In this document: piece by piece, positions 25,101-35,299 of the stretch | How positions within the stretch are numbered: the stretch's first letter is position 1 | Layout of the letters: each line of letters starts with the position of its first letter | From: Actinorhabdospora filicis | Lineage (GTDB): Bacteria; Actinomycetota; Actinomycetes; Mycobacteriales; Micromonosporaceae | Reading direction: 5' to 3' | DNA: 64,000 bases | Assembly (NCBI RefSeq): GCF_030269765.1 | Contig: NZ_BSTX01000002.1 | Location: forward strand, 62,001-126,000 | Translations under genes and position numbers: made by a program | The notes under the pieces: model-generated | The model's input: only the letters and a program-made list of their open reading frames with translations | Database searches by the model: none | Told to the model about the DNA's origin: nothing

Positions 25101-25130
25101 AAAAAGAAGGCCCCGGCCGAAGCCGGGGCC
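25101..25130 (-). terminator. Rho-independent terminator after epoxide hydrolase gene
   Basis: A 9-bp GC stem (GGCCCCGGC and its complement) with a 4-base loop is followed on the minus strand by TTCTTTTT. This is one of few canonical T-tailed terminators in the window. Confidence 0.85.
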
Positions 25131-25144
25131 GTACATCGCCGCCG

Positions 25145-26275
25145 CTACTTCGCGGTCGCCGTGGTGAAGAAGTCGCGCAGGTCGGCCAGGCTGCCGGCCG
25201 GCTCCAGATGGTCGGCGTAGTGCCCGCCGCGCTCGTGGGTGCGCCACTGCACGATGTCGCGGTGGTCGCGCTCGGCGAAGCGCCGGATCGAGGCGAAGTC
25301 ACCACCGTGGACGGCCACCCCGAACGGCACCGTCGTCGGCTCGGTCCCGGCCGGGTTGTGCTTGTCCTCGTAGTAGTAGCGGATCGAGGAGGCGCCGGTC
25401 CCGGTCAGCCAGTAGACGAAGGCGTTCCCGATCACGAACTCGTCGTCGACCTCGGTGCCCATCAGCTGGTCCATCCAGGCCAGCAGGCCGGTGGGGGAGT
25501 CGGCCAGGGCGTGCGCGAGCGTCCCCGGCTGCTGGCTGTGCAGCACGTTGAAGGCGCCCTTGGCCTCCCAGAACCACTGGAGGATGCCCAGGGCCGCGCC
25601 CTCCTCCTCGGTCAGGTCGTCCATCTCGCCGGGCGCGCCGCTGGGGAACGAGAAGGCCTGGTTGACGTGGACGCCGATGACGCGCTCGGCGGCCACACGC
25701 GCGACCTCGGGGGAGACCATCGAGCCGCCGTCGTTGCCGTGCAGGCCGAAACGCTCGTAACCCAGGCGGCTCATCAGCTCCAGCCAGGCGAGCGCGGTCC
25801 GGCGGGTGCCCCAGCCGCGCTCGGTGGTCGGCCCGGAGAAGCCGAAGCCGGGCAGCGAGGGGATGACCAGGTGGAAGGCGGGACCGTCTGAACCATGTGC
25901 CTTGGGATCGGCGAGGGCGTCGGCGATGTCCAGGAACTCCAGCACCGAGCCGGGCCAGCCGTGGGTCAGCAGCAGCGGGATGGCGTCGGGCTCGGGGGAC
26001 ACGACGTGCAGGAAGTGGATGTTCTGCCCGTCGATCTCGGTGGTGAACTGCGGGTACGCGTTCAGCCGCGCCTCCAGCGCCCGCCAGTCGAAGCCGTCCA
26101 ACGCGTACTCGACCAGGTGCCGCACCCGCGAGGTGGACACGCCGTAGTCGTCACCGGCGCCGTCGACCTCCTGGGCGAAGCGGGTGTCGCGCAGGCGGCG
26201 GTTGAGGTAGTCCAGCTCGGCCTGCTCGATCGCGACGGTGAAGGGGGTGACGGCGGCGCTCTTGTTCTCGGTCAT
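25145..26275 (-). CDS. Epoxide hydrolase family protein (EHN domain)
   Basis: Alpha/beta hydrolase of 376 residues. The N-terminal EHN domain (about 10-110) wraps the core; the oxyanion region is HGWPGS, the nucleophile is the Asp in HGNDGGS, and the catalytic His is in ERGGHYADHLEP, with ring-opening Tyr candidates in RYYYEDK. It should hydrolyse a hydrophobic epoxide or ester. A monocistronic gene with its own terminator. It sits between the ArsR pair and a glycosyltransferase and shows no functional link to either. Confidence 0.87.
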   Translation of the reverse strand: MTENKSAAVTPFTVAIEQAELDYLNRRLRDTRFAQEVDGAGDDYGVSTSRVRHLVEYALDGFDWRALEARLNAYPQFTTEIDGQNIHFLHVVSPEPDAIPLLLTHGWPGSVLEFLDIADALADPKAHGSDGPAFHLVIPSLPGFGFSGPTTERGWGTRRTALAWLELMSRLGYERFGLHGNDGGSMVSPEVARVAAERVIGVHVNQAFSFPSGAPGEMDDLTEEEGAALGILQWFWEAKGAFNVLHSQQPGTLAHALADSPTGLLAWMDQLMGTEVDDEFVIGNAFVYWLTGTGASSIRYYYEDKHNPAGTEPTTVPFGVAVHGGDFASIRRFAERDHRDIVQWRTHERGGHYADHLEPAGSLADLRDFFTTATAK

Positions 26276-26351
26276 GCCATCAATCTACGTGCCCTTGCGG
26301 ACAGGTTCCGTCCTCAATCGGTCCTTTTTGCACAACGAGTGTTTTGATTCA

Positions 26352-28292
26352 CTATCGCAGACGGCCGATCACCCGCCGGACCAGCCCCGAGCGCTTCAGC
26401 GCCCGCCGCACCCACGCGCCCGCGCCGACCCGGATCACCAGCGCGCCCCTGGCGTCCACCGCGACCTCCCGGAAACCGTGGCGGGGCAAGGGTTTCGCCA
26501 CCGGCGTGACCGGGACGCCCGCCGTGCCCCAGGCCAGGCTCGCCCGCCAGACGCCCACCGCGAGCCCGCGCAGCACCGCCGCCGTGACGGTGACGCCGAA
26601 GCGCCCGTCCCCGGCCGTGCCCGCCACCTCCACGGCGCCGCCGGGGCCGCTGAGCCGCAGCACCGGCGCGCTTCCGGCGCGCTCGGGCAGCCGTCCGGTG
26701 ACGGTGAGCGCGCCGTCCCTCATCCGGGCGTCCATGGCGAGCACGGCCCGCGCGGCGGCGCGGGTGAGCCCGGAATCGAAGCTCAGATTGCCGTAGGGGT
26801 GGGTGTAGTAGGTGCCGATCAGCCGCCCGCCGGCCAGCGCGACGGTCTCGGCGGTGCCGACATCGGACGTGCGCAGCGAGCCCACCCGGGCGCCGCGGCG
26901 CAGGAGCCCGGCGGCGGCCTCGATGTGGACGTCCCACAGGCCCTCGCCGAGCCCGGACAGGTCCTCCAGCGTGATGGCCCAGCGCCGGGCCTCGCCGGTC
27001 GCGTCCTCCAGGACCGGGGCCCCGGTCTCGGCGAGGACGAGGGGCAGCCGCTTCTCGTCGGCGCCGTCGCGGCGGCGCAGGATCAGCTCGGCGCCGGTGA
27101 GCGCGAAGCCGTCGACGCGGACGTGCCCGGCGAGGGCGTACCCTGCCCCGGTCCACTCGGCGCGGGTCAGCTCGTAGCGGATCCGCAGCTCGCGGGTGAC
27201 CTCGTGGTCGGCATCGGACAGTCCCGGGGTCGTGCGGAAGGTGGCGTAGGCGGCGAAGGCGCGATCGCCCTCCACGACGATCCGGCCGGGCTCGCCCTTG
27301 GTGGCCGCGACGTCGAGGAGCGCGTCGAGGTCTCCGTCGGCGATCAAACGCAGCTTGACGCGCTCGAAGGCGGGCAGCGACGCCAGCAGCCCGGCGTCGA
27401 GGTAGGGGGCGATGTAGCCGCCGAACTCCTTGACGTAGAGCTCCCGGGCCTCCCGGTCGGTCTCGCGTCGCAGGTGGTGGACGAAGGTGCTCTGCTCGAC
27501 GGTGAGGTGGCGGCGCAGCAGGGCATCGCGTTTGGGACCGGCCTCGACGGTGGGCAGGAAGTCCTCGAAGATGTCGCGCATGTGCGGCAGTCGCGGTCCC
27601 ACGCCGGGGGTGCTGGTGATGTGGTCGGCGTCCTCGCGGCTGGTCAGGAAGTAGCAGTCGTAGTCGGCGACCACCGAGACCACCGAGGCGGCGACCAGCG
27701 CGCGGGCCATGAACGGCATGTCGGAGGCCACCGGGATCCCGAGCGGGTACCGCAGGCGGTGCTCGATGAGGAACGCGCGCCGGAACAGCCGCTGGGACAG
27801 CAGCGACCAGTAGACCCGGGAGTCGTAGACGTCGGCGCGGGGGATGCTGAAGCGGTACACCGAGGCGGCGACCAGGCGCCCGTTGACGCCGACCTGCTTG
27901 CCGTAGACGATGTCGGAGCCGTTGGCCTCGGCCATCGCGGCCATGCGTTCGAGCGCCTCCGGCCCGAGGTAGTCGTCGGCGTCGGCGAAGAACACGTACC
28001 GGCCCCGCGCCAGCTCCACCCCGAGGTTGCGGGGCGCGGCCGGGCCGCCGCAGCCGGCCAGGTGCACCACCCGCACCCACGGGTGCTCGGCGGCGTAGGC
28101 GTCGAGGAACGCGCCCGTCCCATCGGTCGAGCCGTCATCGACGGCGATCAACTCCAGTTGACCGGTGCCGACGCTCTGCGCGCGGACGCTGTCTAAACAC
28201 TCCCGCAGGTAGGGCATCGCGTTGTACGCGGGCACCACCACCGACACGAGCGGATCCGCGCCGCCCCGCCCCCGGACGGTCTCCAGGCTCAC
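26352..28292 (-). CDS. Family 2 glycosyltransferase with C-terminal accessory domains (wall polymer type)
   Basis: Protein of about 646 residues. The GT-A domain (about 1-230) has LVSVVVPAYNA, the metal-binding DAD in YVFFADADDYL and a catalytic acid in ASDMPFMAR. The remainder is beta-rich, with three immunoglobulin-like segments, resembling TarP/TarS-type enzymes that attach sugars to wall teichoic acid. The acceptor is therefore probably an anionic wall polymer, but no other wall gene is nearby. GTG at 28292 is chosen over ATG 28325 because the added residues look non-conserved and a G-rich ribosome site precedes the GTG. Confidence 0.78.
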   Translation of the reverse strand: MSLETVRGRGGADPLVSVVVPAYNAMPYLRECLDSVRAQSVGTGQLELIAVDDGSTDGTGAFLDAYAAEHPWVRVVHLAGCGGPAAPRNLGVELARGRYVFFADADDYLGPEALERMAAMAEANGSDIVYGKQVGVNGRLVAASVYRFSIPRADVYDSRVYWSLLSQRLFRRAFLIEHRLRYPLGIPVASDMPFMARALVAASVVSVVADYDCYFLTSREDADHITSTPGVGPRLPHMRDIFEDFLPTVEAGPKRDALLRRHLTVEQSTFVHHLRRETDREARELYVKEFGGYIAPYLDAGLLASLPAFERVKLRLIADGDLDALLDVAATKGEPGRIVVEGDRAFAAYATFRTTPGLSDADHEVTRELRIRYELTRAEWTGAGYALAGHVRVDGFALTGAELILRRRDGADEKRLPLVLAETGAPVLEDATGEARRWAITLEDLSGLGEGLWDVHIEAAAGLLRRGARVGSLRTSDVGTAETVALAGGRLIGTYYTHPYGNLSFDSGLTRAAARAVLAMDARMRDGALTVTGRLPERAGSAPVLRLSGPGGAVEVAGTAGDGRFGVTVTAAVLRGLAVGVWRASLAWGTAGVPVTPVAKPLPRHGFREVAVDARGALVIRVGAGAWVRRALKRSGLVRRVIGRLR

Positions 28293-28411
28293 GCGCCCCC
28301 ACCTTCGCTCCGCCCCGTGGAACATCGAGATGCGGTCCCCCGGACCGTCCCCCCATTGTGGAGTCGCCCGGCGGCGGCGAAATCACCCGGACATCCGGTC
28401 CGCCCCGGCCG

Positions 28412-29305
28412 TCAGGTCAGGCCCCGCAGGTACCCCTCCGTCGCCGCCCGCACCGCCTCCGCGCACGCCGCCACCGCCGGATGCCCGCCCGCGCCGCGCC
28501 GGTGCGCGGTGCTCGTGCGCCGCCGGATCGGCAGCGGCAGCAGCCGCACCGCCGCCGAGACCTCCGCCACGCCCAGCTGCGGGACCAGCGCCACCCCCAG
28601 CCCGGCGGCGACCAGCGCCAGCACCGCGGTGAAGTCGTCGACGTGATGGCGGACGCGCGGGGTGTAGCCCGCCGCCTCGCACGCCCGCAGCGCCACGGTG
28701 TGGCAGAGCGTCCCGGGCGTGCCCAGGATCCAGTCGGCCTCACGCGCGCCGGGCAGCCCGAGTTCGCCCGCGTGCGCCGGGACGGCCAGGTAGACCGTCT
28801 CCTCCAGCAGCGGCGTGGCGTCCAATGTGGGGTCGGGCGCGGCGGGCACCAGGTCGTAGTCGTGGACGAGGGCGACGTCCAGGACCCGCTCGCGCAGCGC
28901 GTCCGGCATCGCCACCGGATCCAGCTCGCTGACCATCAGGTCGAGCCCGGGATGGTCGCGGGCGAGCGAGGCCAGCGCGGCCGGCAGCAGCGTCCGCACC
29001 GCCGTGGGGAACGCGCCGATGCGGACCATGCCGCGCAGCCCGCCGCGCGCGGCGGCGAGGGTGGCGTCGGCGGCCTCCAGCGCGGCCAGCACGGTCTCGG
29101 CGTGCGCGACGAGCGCGGCGCCCGCCGGGGTGAGCCGCACGCCGCGCCCGTCGCGGGCCAGCAGCTCCACCCCGGCCTCGCGCTGCAGGAGCGTCAGCTG
29201 CTGGGAGACCGCCGAGGCCGAGTAGGAGTGCGCCCGGGCGACGGCGGCGATGGTCTTCAGGCGGGCCAGATCGCGGAGCAGGCGCAGGCGCCGGACATCG
29301 AGCAT
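28412..29305 (-). CDS. LysR-family transcriptional regulator
   Basis: Regulator of 297 residues: N-terminal winged helix (LLRDLARLKTIAAVARAHSYSASAVSQQLTLLQ) and a C-terminal effector-binding domain from about residue 90. The ArgP/GltC-like subgroup with 'SYSASAVSQQL' is common in actinomycetes. It is divergent from the DapA-like gene, which is its most likely target. The start codon touches a 13-bp palindrome, and a TAAGCT -10 would make the mRNA leaderless and self-repressed. Confidence 0.85.
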   Translation of the reverse strand: MLDVRRLRLLRDLARLKTIAAVARAHSYSASAVSQQLTLLQREAGVELLARDGRGVRLTPAGAALVAHAETVLAALEAADATLAAARGGLRGMVRIGAFPTAVRTLLPAALASLARDHPGLDLMVSELDPVAMPDALRERVLDVALVHDYDLVPAAPDPTLDATPLLEETVYLAVPAHAGELGLPGAREADWILGTPGTLCHTVALRACEAAGYTPRVRHHVDDFTAVLALVAAGLGVALVPQLGVAEVSAAVRLLPLPIRRRTSTAHRRGAGGHPAVAACAEAVRAATEGYLRGLT

Positions 29306-29317
29306 AAGCTCAGCTTA
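29305..29317. promoter_or_regulatory. 13-bp palindrome at the LysR start
   Basis: TAAGCTCAGCTTA is a perfect palindrome sharing one base with the LysR start codon. On the minus strand it supplies a TAAGCT -10, so a protein bound here would block LysR transcription while the dapA-like gene lies 60 bp away on the other side. Confidence 0.5.
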
Positions 29318-29376
29318 CGAAACCCCTCGCGAATCGGCGCTGGTGCTTTCGGGTCGTCCCGCGCAGGATGAGGATC

Positions 29377-30219
29377 ATGACCATCGAAGGCCTGTTCATC
29401 CCCCTCATCACCCCGTTCGCCACCACCGGCGAAGTCGACCTCGCCGCGCTCGAAGCGCTCGCCCACACCGTCCTCGACGACGGCGCCGACGGCCTCGTCG
29501 CCCTGGGCACCACCGGCGAGCCGGGCTCGCTCACCGAGGACGAGAAGCGCGCCGTCCTCGACGTCGCCGCCCGCGTCGCGCGCGAGCGCCGGGCACCGCT
29601 ACTGGTCGGCGCCACACCGCCGGAGGCGCTGGCGCGCCCCGAGATCACCGCCGCGCTCGCCGTCGTCCCGTCGTTCGTGCGCCCGGGCGAGGACGGCGTC
29701 GTCGCCCACTTCGCCCGGCTCGCGGCCGACTCGCCCGTCCCGGTCGTCGCCTACGACATCCCCTACCGGACCGGCCAGTACCTCACCGCCGGCGCGCTGC
29801 GCCGGGTCGCGGCGATCCCGGGCGTGGTGGGCGTGAAGTACGCCGGTGGCGGCGTCAACGCCGACACCATCGACCTGCTGGCCGATCCGCCCGCCGGTTT
29901 CGCGATCCTCGGCGGCGACGACCTGTTCATCTCGCCGCTGCTGGCCCTGGGCGCGCACGGCGGCGTGTTGTCCTCGGCGCACGTGGCCACCGCCGACTTC
30001 GCCGAGCTGATCGCCGCCTGGCGCGCCGGGGACGCCGCGACCGCCCGCGCCCTCGGCCACCGGCTGTCGCCGCTGTCGGCGGCGCTGTTCGCCGAACCGA
30101 ACCCGACGGTGGTCAAGGGCGTCCTGCACGCGCGCGGCCAGATCCCCACCGCCGACGTGCGGCTGCCGCTGCTGGCGGCGGGCGAGACCTCGGTCAAGGC
30201 GGCGCTCCAGCGGGCATGA
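29377..30219 (+). CDS. DapA/NAL-family aldolase (dihydrodipicolinate synthase-like)
   Basis: TIM-barrel lyase of 280 residues with GTTGE near residue 44, Schiff-base Lys154 (VVGVKYAGGG), Tyr126 and Arg131 in YDIPYRTG. The second Tyr of the DHDPS proton relay (usually in a TPYYNKP motif) is absent; the sequence there is VVPSFVRPGEDG. A different aldol substrate (keto-deoxy sugar acid or similar) is therefore more likely than lysine synthesis. ATG 29377 is chosen with GAGG just upstream; ATG 29368 is an alternative. Divergent LysR gene suggests inducible use. Confidence 0.8.
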   Translation: MTIEGLFIPLITPFATTGEVDLAALEALAHTVLDDGADGLVALGTTGEPGSLTEDEKRAVLDVAARVARERRAPLLVGATPPEALARPEITAALAVVPSFVRPGEDGVVAHFARLAADSPVPVVAYDIPYRTGQYLTAGALRRVAAIPGVVGVKYAGGGVNADTIDLLADPPAGFAILGGDDLFISPLLALGAHGGVLSSAHVATADFAELIAAWRAGDAATARALGHRLSPLSAALFAEPNPTVVKGVLHARGQIPTADVRLPLLAAGETSVKAALQRA

Positions 30220-31854
<1,635 letters not shown>

Positions 31855-31897
31855 GCGCGGCCCGTAGACTCGAACGCCCCTCAAGGCAGGAGCCCCC

Positions 31898-32242
31898 GTG
31901 CAGCTGTTCCAGTTCGACCGCGCCGAGAACCTCATCGACCGCTTCGGCAGCATCGGCGCCACCGCCACCCGGGTCGCCAAGGGCGAGGGCCGCCTCCAGC
32001 TCACGTGCCTGACCATCGCCGCCGGTGGGACCATCGGCGAGCATCCGGCCCCGGTGCGGCAGATCTTCCTCGTCATCGCCGGTGAGGGCTGGGTCGCCGG
32101 ACCCGACGGCGAGCGCGTCCCGGTCGCGGCCGGGACGGGCGTCGAGTGGGAGCCGGGCGAGGAGCACACCTCCGGCAGCGAGACCGGCATGACGGCGCTG
32201 GCGCTGGAGGGCACCTCGGTGGAGGTGTTCACCGCCGAGTAG
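31898..32242 (+). CDS. Small cupin-domain protein
   Basis: Single-cupin protein of 114 residues: LTIAAGGTIGEHPAPVRQIFLVIAGEGW covers cupin motif 1, EWEPGEEHTSGSETG motif 2. The metal-binding His count is reduced, so an enzymatic role is uncertain. The GTG start has AAGGCAGGAG upstream. It follows rox by 43 bases and may be co-transcribed, ending at a strong terminator. Confidence 0.78.
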   Translation: MQLFQFDRAENLIDRFGSIGATATRVAKGEGRLQLTCLTIAAGGTIGEHPAPVRQIFLVIAGEGWVAGPDGERVPVAAGTGVEWEPGEEHTSGSETGMTALALEGTSVEVFTAE

Positions 32243-32253
32243 CGCCGGACGGG

Positions 32254-32288
32254 CCGGCCCGAACGGCCTTCACGGCCGTTCGGGCCGG
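32254..32288. terminator. Bidirectional terminator
   Basis: A perfect 15-bp stem (CCGGCCCGAACGGCC and its complement) with a 5-base loop lies between the convergent cupin and SDR genes. Confidence 0.85.
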
Positions 32289-32292
32289 TCTC

Positions 32293-33147
32293 TCACGGCG
32301 TCAGCAGCGCGTCCTGCGCCAGCGGCGGAGTCCCGGAGCGCCAGTCGAGGACCTCGCCGAACTGCACCAGTTCGCCGTACTGGCGGGCGTCGGCGGGGGT
32401 GAAGACCAGGTCCAGGATCGCCCGCGCGGCCTCCTTGGGCGACTGCACGGCGGGGTAGTCGCCGAACCAGGGCCGGGACGTGGCCGTGTCGACCATGCCG
32501 GGGCACACCGAGGCGATCAGCGTGTCCTCGGCGAGGTCGCGCTCGCGGCGGTTCGCGGCGAGCGCGCGCACGGCGGCTACCTGGGCGACCTTGGAGGGCA
32601 CATTGAGCCACAGTGGCCACCCGGCCTCCTGGGCGGTGCCGTTGTGGACGGCGGCGCGCCAGGATTCCACGGCGTACTCGACCTGGTCGAGGGTGGCGCC
32701 GTCGAAGAGGTGGTGGAGGCGCGGGTCGAGGTGGCCGAGGGTGCCCAGGGCGCTGGCCACGACCAGGAGGCGCCCGCCGGGCCGCAGGATCGGCGCGAAG
32801 GAGCGCAGGACGGCGTGGGTGGCGGTGTTGGACACGTCGATGAACTCGTCGGCGCGCGCCGACTGGGAGTCGGTGGGTCCCACGCGGGCCACGGCGTTGG
32901 AGATGACGATGTCGACGCCGCCGAGCTCGGCGGCCAGGCGGGCGATGGCCTCGGTGTCGGTGACGTCGAGGACGCGGCCCTCGACGTTGGCGGGCAGCGC
33001 GGCGGCGGCCTCGGCGACCTTGCGCGGGTCGCGTCCGGTGAGCAGGACGGTGTCCACGTCGGACAGCCGGGTGGCCAGGCCCTCGGCGAGGGCGAGGCCG
33101 AGGCCCTGGTTGGCGCCGGTGACGAGTGCGGTGCGGGGTGATGTCAT
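32293..33147 (-). CDS. Short-chain dehydrogenase/reductase with altered active site
   Basis: SDR of 284 residues. Cofactor motif TGANQGLGLALA, LLTGRDPRK (NADP-type), DVTD, and ISNAVA in place of NAG are as in carbonyl-reductase-like SDRs; Ser is present in VVASALG. At the YxxxK position the sequence is NVPSK: Lys is kept but Tyr is replaced by Asn. Either a neighbouring residue takes over or the protein is not a classical oxidoreductase. Divergent from a LysR gene that probably controls it. Confidence 0.82.
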   Translation of the reverse strand: MTSPRTALVTGANQGLGLALAEGLATRLSDVDTVLLTGRDPRKVAEAAAALPANVEGRVLDVTDTEAIARLAAELGGVDIVISNAVARVGPTDSQSARADEFIDVSNTATHAVLRSFAPILRPGGRLLVVASALGTLGHLDPRLHHLFDGATLDQVEYAVESWRAAVHNGTAQEAGWPLWLNVPSKVAQVAAVRALAANRRERDLAEDTLIASVCPGMVDTATSRPWFGDYPAVQSPKEAARAILDLVFTPADARQYGELVQFGEVLDWRSGTPPLAQDALLTP

Positions 33148-33173
33148 GCCTTGACGGTAGGCCACCGATGATC

Positions 33174-33216
33174 ATGCGTCCAACGAGACTATGGAACTAG
33201 TAGTATGCGTAAACGT
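33174..33216. promoter_or_regulatory. SDR/LysR intergenic control region
   Basis: ATGCGTCCAACG (33174-33185) and ATGCGTAAACGT (33205-33216) form a direct repeat 31 bp apart, flanking ACTATGGAACTAGT. TAGTAT at 33201-33206 is a plausible -10 for the LysR gene. The layout suits a LysR protein bound between divergent promoters. Confidence 0.4.
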
Positions 33217-33217
33217 C

Positions 33218-34129
33218 ATGGACTTCACCGATGTCTCCCTCACCGCGCTGCGGGTCTTCCGGGCGGTCGCCGACCAGGGCACCTTCACCGCCGCCGCGGT
33301 CTCGCTGGGCTACACGCAGTCGGCGGTCTCCCGGCAGATCGCCGCCATCGAGCGCGCCGCCGGTGCGTCGCTGCTGGAGCGCCGCCGTGACGGGGTCCGC
33401 CTGACCCCGGCCGGGCGGGTGGTGATGCGCCGGGCGGTGGTCGTCCTCGACGAGATCGACGCCGCCGCGCGCGAGCTGAGCGGCCTGCCCGGCGGTGCGG
33501 TGACCGTGCGCCTGGGCTGGGTGCCCACGGCGGGCGCGACGGTCGTCCCGAAGGCCCTGGCGGCGCTGCGCCACAGCGACCCGGGCATCGAGGTGCGCAC
33601 CCGCGAGGGCAACACCCCCGCCCTGGCCCGGGCCCTGCGCGCGGGCGCGGTGGACCTGGCGCTGCTGGCCTCGGCGCCGCCGTTTCGCCCGCCGGACGAC
33701 GAGTCGCCCCCGCTGGCCGTGCGCACCCTCACCGAGCGGCCACTATGCCTGGCGGTGCCCGAGGGGCATCCGCTGGCCCGCGCCGACTTCGCCGACGTGG
33801 AGGACCTGCGCGGGCAGCGCTGGATCGCCGGTTCCCCCGCCGACGGCGACCGGGTCATGGGCGTCTGGCCGGGCCTGGGCGAGCGGCCCGAGATCGCCCA
33901 CACCGCCCGCGACTGGCTCGCCAAGCTCCACCTGGTCGCCGCCGGGCTGGGCGTCACCACCGCCCCGGCCTCGCTGGCCGGGATCGCCCCGCCGGGCGTG
34001 CGGATCCTGCCGGTACGGGGCGGGCCGCTGGAGCTGCGGCGGCTGGTCGTCGCGCGCGTCCCGGGCCCGCCCGACGAGGCGGTGAACCGGGTGGCCGCCG
34101 CGCTGCGGGCGGCGGCCCTGGCGTCCTAG
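33218..34129 (+). CDS. LysR-family transcriptional regulator
   Basis: Regulator of 303 residues with winged helix ALRVFRAVADQGTFTAAAVSLGYTQSAVSRQIAAIE and a periplasmic-binding-fold effector domain from about residue 90. It is divergent from the SDR gene at 70 bp and is its likely regulator. ATG 33218 aligns with the family start; an ATG at 33191 lies upstream of the predicted -10 and is rejected. Its stop overlaps the convergent hypothetical gene by 4 bp. Confidence 0.87.
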   Translation: MDFTDVSLTALRVFRAVADQGTFTAAAVSLGYTQSAVSRQIAAIERAAGASLLERRRDGVRLTPAGRVVMRRAVVVLDEIDAAARELSGLPGGAVTVRLGWVPTAGATVVPKALAALRHSDPGIEVRTREGNTPALARALRAGAVDLALLASAPPFRPPDDESPPLAVRTLTERPLCLAVPEGHPLARADFADVEDLRGQRWIAGSPADGDRVMGVWPGLGERPEIAHTARDWLAKLHLVAAGLGVTTAPASLAGIAPPGVRILPVRGGPLELRRLVVARVPGPPDEAVNRVAAALRAAALAS

Positions 34130-35181
34130 AGTTTCGCGCAGTGGATCGGTTCGAGCCCGTTCCAGGAGCGTTCGGCCGTCATCAGCGGGCCGACGCCGCC
34201 CAGGCCGACGGTGACGAAGTACAGCTCGCCGGTCAGCGTGCAGTCCAGCCCGAACTTCTCGCTCCCGGCGTGCTCGCCGGTCAGCGTGATCCGCCCCGGC
34301 CTGGTGGTCTGGATCGCCCACCGGTCGCCGTACTCCACCGGCGGCCACAGGATCGCGACCTCCACCTCGGGGTACTCCTCGACCTTCCAGGTGATGCCGT
34401 GCGGGGCGTCCAGGCCCAGCTCGGCGGCGTCGAAGTGGCAGGCGGCGGGGTCGACGCGGTCGGTGATCGCGGTGCAGGCGTCGATGGCGGTCCTCGTGGC
34501 GGCCTTCGCCGACTCGGTCGTCTTCGGGCCGAAGGACACCGTCCCGTCGGGCATCGCCATGGTCGGCTCGGCCTGCTCGGGCAGCACCATGACCGTCTTG
34601 GGGCGCCCGGCGACGTCGAGGACGCCGGTGCGGTCGGTGTAGAAGTCGTAGACGCCGGGGAAGACCAGGAACTTCGCGCGCTGGTCGGCCAGGTCGAGCA
34701 TGATGCCGTTGGCCTCGCCGTAGGCGAGGCTGGACATGGCGAAGGTGACCACGCCGTAGGGGTTGTTCAGCCGCCACTCGTTGCCGGCGAGGGTCAGCGA
34801 GACCGTCGCGTTGTGCGTGCCGGGCGGGCCGGTGACGGTCACGATCGCCACGGCGGTGTCATCGCCCTCGGTGACCCGGATTTCGGTGACCCGCCAGTCG
34901 TGGCGGATCGCGCGCGGCACGAGGAAGTCGGTGGCGTACCCGTCCTCGACGCCCTCGGGGACCATCGCGCGGGCGGTGTCGACGTCCCCGGCCAGCACGG
35001 CGTCGAAGAAGCCGCGCACCACCGACCCGGGGGTCTCGCGGGTGGCCGTGCGCATCGCGAACACCCCGGCGATGACGACGATTAAGGCCAGGAACGCCGC
35101 CGCCCAGGCCACCTTCCGGGAACGGACCCTGATCGGCGGGAACGGCTTGCGCGCGGCCGGTGCTTCCTCGGCTGTCTCCAT
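34126..35181 (-). CDS. Single-pass membrane protein with NTF2/DUF4878-like extracellular region
   Basis: Protein of 351 residues: short cytoplasmic N-terminus, one membrane helix (about 25-45, VAWAAAFLALIVVIAGVFA), then an extracytoplasmic part. Residues 55-125 (PGSVVRGFFDAVLAGDVDTARAMV...) resemble the DUF4878/NTF2-like fold common in actinobacterial lipoproteins. The C-terminal half is beta-rich with four Cys. Function unknown. ATG 35181 has GGGGAG 7 bases upstream. Confidence 0.75.
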   Translation of the reverse strand: METAEEAPAARKPFPPIRVRSRKVAWAAAFLALIVVIAGVFAMRTATRETPGSVVRGFFDAVLAGDVDTARAMVPEGVEDGYATDFLVPRAIRHDWRVTEIRVTEGDDTAVAIVTVTGPPGTHNATVSLTLAGNEWRLNNPYGVVTFAMSSLAYGEANGIMLDLADQRAKFLVFPGVYDFYTDRTGVLDVAGRPKTVMVLPEQAEPTMAMPDGTVSFGPKTTESAKAATRTAIDACTAITDRVDPAACHFDAAELGLDAPHGITWKVEEYPEVEVAILWPPVEYGDRWAIQTTRPGRITLTGEHAGSEKFGLDCTLTGELYFVTVGLGGVGPLMTAERSWNGLEPIHCAKL

Positions 35182-35267
35182 CGACGACTCCCCGTGGTCG
35201 GATTGCGGATCGTCACAGGGTACGGCCGGTACCCCCGCTCGGTCCACTGTGGAGTCAGTGGGGGGAA

Positions 35268-35293
35268 CGCCGCCGGACGCGCATCCGGCGGCG
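35268..35293 (-). terminator. Terminator after psuG
   Basis: A 10-bp stem (CGCCGCCGGA and its complement) with a 6-base loop begins 7 bases past the psuG stop. Confidence 0.7.
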
Positions 35294-35299
35294 CCGCCT

